The position numbers were made by a program, and so were the translations under genes. This document shows, piece by piece, positions 1-4,156 of a DNA stretch of 6,719 nucleotides. This stretch comes from a bacterium (GTDB lineage: Bacteria > Patescibacteriota > Minisyncoccia > Phycocordibacterales > 2-02-FULL-43-11): assembly GCA_021814895.1 (NCBI GenBank), contig JAKAHN010000037.1, forward strand, positions 1 through 6,719, written 5' to 3'. Every line of letters starts with the position of its first letter. Position 1 is the stretch's first letter. The notes below the pieces were generated by a model. That model did not search any database. It saw nothing but the letters and a program-made list of their open reading frames with translations, and had not been told where the DNA came from.

Positions 1-55
1 TGATTCTATTTTTCTTGCTATATTCCCTTTTTGTTCTATTATTTATCTCTCAAAT
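1..55. other. Window edge downstream of scpA, nothing assignable
   Basis: On the minus strand this follows the scpA TAG. It has stops in all frames near the gene end and no ATG. An AAGGGA purine stretch (about 27-32) could be a ribosome site for a gene starting beyond the edge, such as scpB, but no start codon lies in view. Confidence 0.3.
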
Positions 56-778
56 CTATCTCGGTTTTCCAACATTTTTCGTTCCCATAGTTGTTTCGTC
101 AAAATTATTTTCTTGCGCCACCCTTATCGCTCCATCTTTTACAAGCTGAAGCATCGCCAAGAAACTGATAATAACATGGACCTTCTCTTTTTTCCCTATC
201 CCGGAAAAATCTTTAAAACTCATCTTCAAAGTCTTATTTATCCGCTCCGAAAGATTTTGAATCATTTCTTCCAAACTCATCACCTTTTTGACTATCGCTT
301 GTGGTAATTTTTCAAATTTCGGCAAAGAAGCGATTATCCCTTGAACGGCCATTAGAACATTGCTAACATTTATTGACGAATGCGGTGAAAAAATCGGCAC
401 AACTTGTCGCTCGTTCGGCAAAAACATCGGTCTCGTTCCAAAAAGCTCTTTAATTCCTTTGCTAGCTTCTCTTATACGCTGATAGAGTTTCAAACGAAAT
501 TCTAAGTCCTCAATACTCCCCTTTTCTTCTTCCGACAATTCAAGCCCCGGCAAAAGCGATTTTGATTTTATCAGCACGAGCGTTGAAGCGATTAAAATAA
601 AATCGGCGCTTTCGGCCATCGGAAAATCGTCAAACGACTGAATGTAACCGATAAAATCGTCCGCTACTTTTGAGAGCGAAACTTGGGTGATTGATAATTT
701 TCGTTTTTCTATAAGATTTAAAAGCAAGTCTAACGGCCCTTCAAAAGCTTCGAGTTTTACCTTAAAAATCTCCGGCAT
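56..778 (-). CDS. scpA: Segregation and condensation protein A (ScpA, kleisin)
   Basis: ScpA is the kleisin subunit of the bacterial SMC-ScpAB condensin. It bridges the SMC heads and helps compact and segregate the chromosome. The 240-residue length is typical. The N-terminal signature FEGPLDLLLNLIEKRKL (12-28) is the classic ScpA helix that contacts the SMC neck. A second conserved block, FILIASTLVLIKSKSLLP (60-77), follows. The C-terminal 45 or so residues (KEKVHVIISFLAMLQLVKDGAI, about 197-218) match the winged-helix domain that binds the SMC cap. The ATG lies 2 nt after the upstream peptidase stop and no Shine-Dalgarno is visible, so translation is probably coupled. It is the last gene of the aspS operon within the window. 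Its usual partner scpB is not seen in the remaining 55 bases. Family assignment is firm; membership of the T-box-controlled transcript is inferred from spacing. Confidence 0.93.
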   Translation of the reverse strand: MPEIFKVKLEAFEGPLDLLLNLIEKRKLSITQVSLSKVADDFIGYIQSFDDFPMAESADFILIASTLVLIKSKSLLPGLELSEEEKGSIEDLEFRLKLYQRIREASKGIKELFGTRPMFLPNERQVVPIFSPHSSINVSNVLMAVQGIIASLPKFEKLPQAIVKKVMSLEEMIQNLSERINKTLKMSFKDFSGIGKKEKVHVIISFLAMLQLVKDGAIRVAQENNFDETTMGTKNVGKPR

Positions 779-780
779 GC

Positions 781-1548
781 TTATAATATAACACTATTTT
801 GTTTTTTAAATAACTCTTTAAGAGGTTTGAACATTTTATCTTTTGATAAAGAAATTTTAAAATACTTTCCCTCACGCCAAAAGATTTTATAACCAACTGC
901 CTCTTTTTTAGAAGTGATTAAGCGATATTTATCGCCAACAATTTCCAAAGCCGAGCAATTGCCAAGCGCAACCGCGACTAACCTTGAATTTTTCATATGT
1001 TTTTTCAAACTAATCTGTCTACCTTGCTCAACGTCATAATGAGGGCACATTACAGCAGATACAAAACCTAAACATTTCAAAAGAATATAATCTTTTGTAT
1101 TATCAATCATTTTATGCGAGTCGCTATTGCTGTATTTAAACCAGCAATTCGCTCCGGCCGATACACCGGACAAAACAATTCCTTTATCAACTGCCTTTCT
1201 CAAAATTTTATCCAGACCTATTTTCCTCCAAAGCTTCAACATTTTCAAAGTGCTTCCGCCGCCGACATAAACAATGTCGCTTCCTAAAACAATTTCTCTA
1301 AGTTGGGTTTTTGAATAACTGTTTTTTGTTAGTAACAAAAAACGAACCCTGCTTCCGAGTCTTTCCCCAAAATATTTTTTAATAACATCTTGATACAAAT
1401 CCGAATCATTGCTCGCCGTAGGCACAAAAAGCAATCTGGGATGTTTCTTACCCGTCAATTTTATCGTTTCCTTATCAATCTCCGCCGTCTCAACTTTTGT
1501 GCCAGGTCGTCCGATTTCTCCACCGCCGATTGCAATTAATTTCAACAT
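781..1548 (-). CDS. Peptidase S51 family protein (PepE / alpha-aspartyl dipeptidase-like)
   Basis: This is a cytoplasmic serine peptidase of the S51 family, which contains PepE (hydrolyses Asp-X dipeptides) and cyanophycinase. The 255 residues carry family landmarks: N-terminal IAIGGGEIG (5-13), YVGGGST (94-100), the nucleophile elbow GVSAGA with Ser130, a CPHYD segment with His170, and SALEIVG with Glu202. Ser130, His170 and Glu202 have the order and spacing of the family's Ser-His-Glu triad. No signal peptide is seen. It begins 1 nt after the aspS stop, with a weak AGAG ribosome site 7-8 nt before the ATG inside the aspS tail. It ends 2 nt before scpA. Sequence shows the family; Asp-X specificity is inferred from PepE and from the adjacency to aspS. 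A broader dipeptidase, or an inactive relative, cannot be excluded. Confidence 0.85.
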   Translation of the reverse strand: MLKLIAIGGGEIGRPGTKVETAEIDKETIKLTGKKHPRLLFVPTASNDSDLYQDVIKKYFGERLGSRVRFLLLTKNSYSKTQLREIVLGSDIVYVGGGSTLKMLKLWRKIGLDKILRKAVDKGIVLSGVSAGANCWFKYSNSDSHKMIDNTKDYILLKCLGFVSAVMCPHYDVEQGRQISLKKHMKNSRLVAVALGNCSALEIVGDKYRLITSKKEAVGYKIFWREGKYFKISLSKDKMFKPLKELFKKQNSVIL

Positions 1549-1549
1549 A

Positions 1550-2950
1550 TTATTTCTCTGGCTTATTTAATTTTATTCCCAATTCAAAAAGTTGCTCTTT
1601 GGATATCTCGGCTGGCGCGCCCATCATTAAGTCCTTGCCTTCTCCTGTTTTGGCAAAAGCGATAACCTCGCGAATGTTCGGCTCACTCTCAAGAAGCATC
1701 ATAATCCTGTCTATGCCGGGAGCAAAACCGCCGTGTGGCGGGGCGCCATATTTAAATGCTTCAAGTATGTGACCAAACCGCTTCTCCCGTTCTTCTTTTG
1801 AGATACCGAGTAACTCAAAAACTTTTTGCTGGACTTCTGATTTATGAATTCTGATACTGCCGGAACTCAATTCAAATCCGTTTAACACCAAATCGTAAGA
1901 GTTGGCCTTAATGGAAAATAAATCCTCGCCCTTCATAAATTTCTCTTCGTCCTCTTCCTTAATGGAACAAAATGGATGATGGGCCGCTTGGATTTTTCCG
2001 TCATCGGTCTTTTCAAACATTGGAAAATCAATCACCCAGACAAAACCTAACTCATCCGGATTATTTTTGTCCCTTCTTATGTCAGGCTTGTCGCTTCCAT
2101 ATTTTTCTATTGCATCTTTGTAACTTATTCTCGGAAACGGCGTCTCGGTAATTTTTTTGTTTGGATAAACATTTTTAATGAGCTCAATAAACATTTGTTC
2201 TGTAAATTGCAAAACATCTTCCTGCGTAACAAAGGACATTTCGTAATCAAGCTGAGTAAATTCCGGCTGGCGATCGCCCCGAGTATCTTCGTCTCGGAAA
2301 CATCTGGCAATTTGAAAATACTTTTCAAAACCGGCAACCATTGAAAGTTGTTTGAATTGTTGTGGCGATTGCGGTAAAACATAAAACTTGCCTTTCTCCA
2401 ATCGGCTTGGCACTACATATTCACGCGAGCCTTCCGGCGTACCCTTCATCATAATCGGTGTCTCAATCTCCACAAAATCGTTTTTATGCATATAATCTCG
2501 GAAAAAAGAAATGACTTTGTCGCGCATTCGGATATTTTTCTGCATTCTTGGTCGACGCAAATCAAGATAGCGATATTTCAGACGAACCTCCTCGCCGATT
2601 TCCCGACCATCTCCCCGAACGTCAAATGGCGGTGTTTCGGCTTCGTTCAAAATCGTAAGCGACAAAATCTCAAGTTCAATATCGCCATTTTGCTTTTCAT
2701 TCTGAATATTTTTCTCCGGACGCTTGTTTACTTTGCCCTTAACCTCCACGACCCATTCCGAACGTGTCTTTTCGCCAACCGCATGCGCATCTTTGGCATT
2801 GGGCAAAATCACTCCCTGGACATATCCCGTCATATCGCGAAAATCAAAGAAAATCATTTTCCCCTGGTCGCGCCGGATATCAATCCAACCTTTAATCACC
2901 ACCTCCTTACCTACCGATTCTTTTAAATTTTTTATATAAGTTCTTTGCAT
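1550..2950 (-). CDS. aspS: Aspartyl-tRNA synthetase, bacterial type lacking the GAD insertion domain
   Basis: AspRS charges tRNA-Asp with aspartate in the cytoplasm using ATP (class IIb). Residues 1-105 form the OB-fold anticodon-binding domain (GWIDIRRDQGKMIFFDFRD, 21-39). The catalytic core has the bacterial signature TPEGSREYVVPSR (171-183) and PQSPQ (193-197). Motif 2 is FRDEDTRGDRQPEFTQLD (218-235) and motif 3 is GFAPGIDRIMML (408-419). At 466 residues it is much shorter than usual bacterial AspRS (about 590). Only about 12 residues separate YGSDKPDIR (284-292) from WVIDFPMFE (305-313), where others carry the roughly 130-residue GAD domain. The ATG follows the T-box terminator, with a weak AGG about 13 nt upstream. 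Whether it discriminates Asp from Asn tRNA cannot be told: the OB-fold position that is His or Leu in well-studied enzymes appears to be Gln here. Confidence 0.96.
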   Translation of the reverse strand: MQRTYIKNLKESVGKEVVIKGWIDIRRDQGKMIFFDFRDMTGYVQGVILPNAKDAHAVGEKTRSEWVVEVKGKVNKRPEKNIQNEKQNGDIELEILSLTILNEAETPPFDVRGDGREIGEEVRLKYRYLDLRRPRMQKNIRMRDKVISFFRDYMHKNDFVEIETPIMMKGTPEGSREYVVPSRLEKGKFYVLPQSPQQFKQLSMVAGFEKYFQIARCFRDEDTRGDRQPEFTQLDYEMSFVTQEDVLQFTEQMFIELIKNVYPNKKITETPFPRISYKDAIEKYGSDKPDIRRDKNNPDELGFVWVIDFPMFEKTDDGKIQAAHHPFCSIKEEDEEKFMKGEDLFSIKANSYDLVLNGFELSSGSIRIHKSEVQQKVFELLGISKEEREKRFGHILEAFKYGAPPHGGFAPGIDRIMMLLESEPNIREVIAFAKTGEGKDLMMGAPAEISKEQLFELGIKLNKPEK

Positions 2951-2969
2951 ATTTTTTTATTAACCTGAT

Positions 2970-3021
2970 AAAAAAACGCCCTCGCAAAAAGCAACTGTTG
3001 TTTTGCTTTTTGCGCGGGCGT
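2970..3021 (-). terminator. Intrinsic terminator of the aspS leader (attenuator)
   Basis: Two 19-nt arms (3003-3021 and 2976-2994) pair with a single G/A mismatch around an 8-nt loop. Seven U (2970-2976) follow on the minus strand. It ends about 20 nt before the aspS ATG, so it would block aspS unless overridden. Its 5' arm overlaps a segment that can pair with upstream GCGGGC, as expected for a regulated terminator. There is no U-tract on the plus strand, so it acts only for minus transcription. Confidence 0.88.
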
Positions 3022-3251
3022 ACGATTTGCTAGTCGCGGTGCAACCTCTTTTGCCCGCCGAAGCTTTAGCGAAGTCGGGACTTACCCTTCCTTACTAAAA
3101 ATTAGACCGGCCTCTTTTCCAAGCTATAACGGGCAATCCCGTCGGATTCTACTTTCCGCCAAAAGCGAATTTCTTTCCGAAGCTCCGCCTTGTTTTTAGC
3201 CGTTCGCTTTAAAGACGAATTGGGCTAGGCATCAACGCTTTAATATAAGCC
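2970..3251 (-). promoter_or_regulatory. Candidate T-box riboswitch leader of aspS
   Basis: This is a transcribed leader expected to sense uncharged tRNA and prevent termination before aspS. Read 5'->3' on the minus strand it holds a TAGGC/GCCTA hairpin (3226-3253), an 8-bp helix AAAGCGAA/TTCGCTTT (3203-3210 with 3162-3169), and AAAGTAG (3149-3155). Next come an ACGGG/CCCGT hairpin ending in the conserved-looking CCGTTAT (about 3126-3132) and a Stem III-like hairpin, CCGA...TCGG (3058-3078). The T-box-like GAGGTTGCACCGCG (3035-3048) and the intrinsic terminator complete the order. AGUAG, CCGUUAU, Stem III, ACCGCG, terminator, synthetase gene is the order known for T-boxes. GCGGGC (3053-3058) can pair with GCCCGC of the terminator arm (3014-3019), giving an antiterminator. 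A canonical Stem I specifier loop is not evident. RNase P RNA and tmRNA were considered and their hallmarks are missing. Confidence 0.75.
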
Positions 3252-3257
3252 TACAAT

Positions 3258-3285
3258 ATTTTATAAATTTCAACAACTACAAAAA
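3258..3285 (-). promoter_or_regulatory. Putative promoter of the aspS operon
   Basis: On the minus strand TTTTTG (3280-3285) and TAAAAT (3258-3263) are separated by 16 nt. This predicts a start near 3251, just before the first leader hairpin. The boxes are imperfect and the region is AT-rich, so the exact position is uncertain. An inverted repeat, CAACAA/TTGTTG (3271-3276 and 3286-3291), flanks the -35 box. Confidence 0.45.
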
Positions 3286-3298
3286 TTGTTGTGTTATC

Positions 3299-3327
3299 TT
3301 GCTGTGAATAACCGCCCTTTACATATA
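3299..3327 (+). promoter_or_regulatory. Putative plus-strand promoter, divergent from the aspS promoter
   Basis: TTGCTG (3299-3304) and CATATA (3322-3327) are 17 nt apart. The predicted start near 3334 would give a transcript covering the structured element at 3389-3482. Its -35 lies only 13 nt from the -35 of the minus-strand promoter, so the two transcripts are divergent. Support is by box match and context only. Confidence 0.4.
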
Positions 3328-3333
3328 TACCTG

Positions 3334-3482
3334 CCTTGCTATGATTAAAACAATGTTAAATATGATTACAAAGGTCAATGTCCTAATCGCCGTCAAAAAC
3401 GGCAGTTTTGGGAGTTGGTCTTTGTAACAGAATCTCCATCGGTTACAAAAACGGACTCCTAAAACCAGTCCGTTTTTGTTTG
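3334..3482 (+). ncRNA. Structured leader or small RNA with competing helices (unidentified)
   Basis: No known RNA family is recognised. The plus strand shows a GCCGT/ACGGC hairpin (3389-3403) and then a 59-nt long hairpin. Its outer helix pairs TTTTGGGAGT (3406-3415) with ACTCCTAAAA (3455-3464), with one G-U pair. A symmetric 5x5 internal loop follows, then TTTGTAAC (3421-3428) with GTTACAAA (3442-3449). The 3' half overlaps the 5' arm of the terminator at 3447-3477, so the two folds exclude each other, as in attenuators and riboswitches. A 28-codon ORF (3341-3427, starting MIKTML) ends inside the hairpin. It has no ribosome site and may be a leader peptide or chance. Confidence 0.35.
3447..3482 (+). 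terminator. Intrinsic terminator, possibly bidirectional
   Basis: Arms AAAAACGGACT (3447-3457) and AGTCCGTTTTT (3467-3477) pair perfectly around a 9-nt loop. A T-rich tail (GTTTGT) follows on the plus strand. On the minus strand the same hairpin is followed by only five T, so it may also insulate the aspS leader from minus-strand read-through. Confidence 0.65.
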
Positions 3483-3536
3483 TCTTCTCGTGTAGTGCGA
3501 AAAGAGTGAAACAAAAAGAGTACAAAAACAAATACT

Positions 3537-3662
3537 ATGAGTGATTCGGATAATGAGAAACAAAAACCCGAAAACCAAACGCCGGCAACAAATTCTGAGG
3601 AAGAGATCCGTCACCGACTCCAGGAAGATTGGGAAAGGCACGTTACCGAATATTCCGATTAG
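3537..3662 (+). CDS. Small acidic hypothetical protein (41 aa)
   Basis: The function is not recognised. The 41-residue product begins MSDSDNEKQKPENQTP and continues with an acidic, probably helical part, EEEIRHRLQEDWERHVTEY. It is rich in Glu and Asp, with a Pro/Asn/Gln-rich disordered N-terminus, and has no signal peptide or membrane segment. Support for a real gene comes from the strong intrinsic terminator starting 8 nt after the TAG and from composition unlike translated junk. Against it, only AAAGAG about 16 nt upstream resembles a ribosome site, and no clear promoter lies directly upstream. It may be reached by read-through of the terminator at 3447-3482. No upstream start is possible because a TGA lies in frame at 3507. 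Confidence 0.55.
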   Translation: MSDSDNEKQKPENQTPATNSEEEIRHRLQEDWERHVTEYSD

Positions 3663-3669
3663 CGTCCAT

Positions 3670-3705
3670 ACCGCATTTCGTTTCAAAGCGAATGCGGTTT
3701 TTTTT
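3670..3705 (+). terminator. Intrinsic terminator after the 41-aa ORF
   Basis: ACCGCATT (3670-3677) pairs with AATGCGGT (3691-3698), and the stem can extend through a bulge. A run of eight T (3698-3705) follows directly. This is a strong plus-strand terminator and implies a real plus transcript ending here. Confidence 0.85.
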
Positions 3706-3712
3706 AATTTCA

Positions 3713-3740
3713 TTGCATTTTAAAACATTCGGTATATTAT
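3713..3740 (+). promoter_or_regulatory. Putative promoter of the 46-aa membrane protein gene
   Basis: TTGCAT (3713-3718) and TATTAT (3735-3740) are 16 nt apart, with an overlapping TATATT at 3733. The predicted start near 3747 leaves about 17 nt of leader before the ATG at 3764. The site lies just after a terminator, which fits the start of a new unit. Confidence 0.5.
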
Positions 3741-3763
3741 TTTATTGGAAACTCATTAAATGT

Positions 3764-3904
3764 ATGAAAGAGGCTCTGCGATTCCCACGGTTTGAACAAT
3801 TGTGCGAAAAGCTGGTCGGACAGACACCAACCCAACAAAACCGAGCTCTTGTCGTCTTATTGCTCGGTGGGGTGGCGATATTTATTCTCGCACTCTTACT
3901 CTAA
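3764..3904 (+). CDS. Small C-terminally anchored membrane protein (46 aa, hypothetical)
   Basis: The function is not recognised. The first 27 residues are cytosolic-like and amphipathic (MKEALRFPRFEQLCEKLVGQ, then a Thr/Gln-rich linker). Residues 28-46 form one uninterrupted hydrophobic segment (ALVVLLLGGVAIFILALLL) that ends at the stop codon, so a tail-anchored single-span inner-membrane protein is predicted. Arg27 just before the span suggests an N-in topology. The gene has a promoter, a short leader containing GGAA about 14 nt upstream, and a terminator overlapping its stop, so it looks monocistronic. An overlapping ATG at 3760 opens a frame that closes after 11 codons. A SecE-like role was considered but its conserved motif is absent. 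Confidence 0.68.
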   Translation: MKEALRFPRFEQLCEKLVGQTPTQQNRALVVLLLGGVAIFILALLL

Positions 3905-3928
3905 GCCCCCCTCAGGGCTTTTTCTTTT
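3903..3928 (+). terminator. Intrinsic terminator of the 46-aa membrane protein gene
   Basis: AAGCCC (3903-3908) pairs with GGGCTT (3915-3920) around a 6-nt loop. T-rich sequence follows (TTTCTTTT to 3928). The stem begins within the TAA stop codon. Confidence 0.75.
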
Positions 3929-3929
3929 A

Positions 3930-3974
3930 AAACCAAGACCGATTTTTGCCAAAGGCAAAAATCGGTCTTGGTTT
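3930..3974. repeat. Perfect 21-bp palindrome with 3-nt loop
   Basis: Arms 3930-3950 and 3954-3974 are perfectly complementary around AAA. The arms start AACCAAGACC and contain a run of five T. A short TTTT follows on the minus strand, and TTTGACTTT on the plus strand. It lies between convergent units, the small membrane gene and ftsX. A bidirectional terminator is the simplest reading. A dispersed palindromic repeat is the alternative. Confidence 0.7.
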
Positions 3975-4059
3975 GACTTTCCCCTTTTCCTCCTCCTTTT
4001 TTCTCTTTTTTTTAAACTCCTTTTTTAAAAATTTTAAAAAAATCTAACCTAAAATTATT

Positions 4060-4091
4060 GCTCATTAATTCGCGATAGCAAATTAATGAGC
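4060..4091 (-). terminator. Hairpin downstream of ftsX, possible terminator
   Basis: GCTCATTAATT (4060-4070) pairs with AATTAATGAGC (4081-4091), 11 bp. A C/A mismatch and a GC-GATA-GC cap lie inside. It is 65 nt past the ftsX stop on the minus strand. The following AATAATTTTAGG is a poor U-tract, so termination here is uncertain. Confidence 0.4.
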
Positions 4092-4126
4092 AGGGTGGTT
4101 TTTAAACCATCCTCTTCTATCCTCTA

Positions 4127-4152
4127 CTTTTCACTTTTTCCTTTTCACTTTT
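4127..4152. repeat. Tandem CTTTTCACTTTT repeat after ftsX
   Basis: CTTTTCACTTTTT (4127-4139) is followed by CTTTTCACTTTT (4141-4152). The 13-mer CCTTTTCACTTTT at 4140-4152 is repeated exactly at 5175-5187, just after the ftsE stop. On the coding strand it reads AAAAGTGAAAAGG. The function is unknown; a low-complexity origin is possible. Confidence 0.5.
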
Positions 4153-4156
4153 AACT

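Larger units (their letters stand above)
3975..4156. other. Convergent intergenic region: polypyrimidine tract and hairpins, no gene seen
   Basis: I see no credible coding region here. Bases 3977-4013 are an unbroken run of C and T on the plus strand. AT-rich sequence follows, then the hairpin at 4060-4091 and a second imperfect hairpin (GGATGGTTT with AAACCACCC on the minus strand, about 4094-4112). The last 30 bases are CTTTTCACTTT-type repeats that end at the ftsX stop codon. Confidence 0.6.

Noticed and set aside
1497..2939. Plus- and minus-frame ORFs inside aspS (1497-1772, 2125-2382, 2486-2926, 2724-2939)
   Set aside because: They are shadows of the well-supported aspS reading frame, with no family resemblance.
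3020..3255. RNase P RNA or tmRNA in the aspS upstream region
   Set aside because: GGCGGAAAG and GGAAGGG on the minus strand recall RNase P, but the GAGGAAAGTCC and ACAGAA pair is missing. No tRNA-like TTCGA arm or tag frame for tmRNA is seen. The order of elements before aspS fits a T-box better.
3341..3427. 28-codon leader peptide ORF
   Set aside because: There is no ribosome site and no run of regulatory codons. Overlap with the structured RNA may be chance. It is mentioned only within the RNA entry.
3319..3713. Two minus-strand ORFs of 70 and 84 codons
   Set aside because: They run through strong hairpins and opposite the two plus-strand units, are rich in Phe/Cys/Leu from antisense composition, and have no ribosome sites.
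3629..3904. A 91-codon version of the small membrane protein
   Set aside because: The longer frame crosses a strong terminator (3670-3705) and the putative promoter. The ATG at 3764 fits the transcript and gives a coherent protein.
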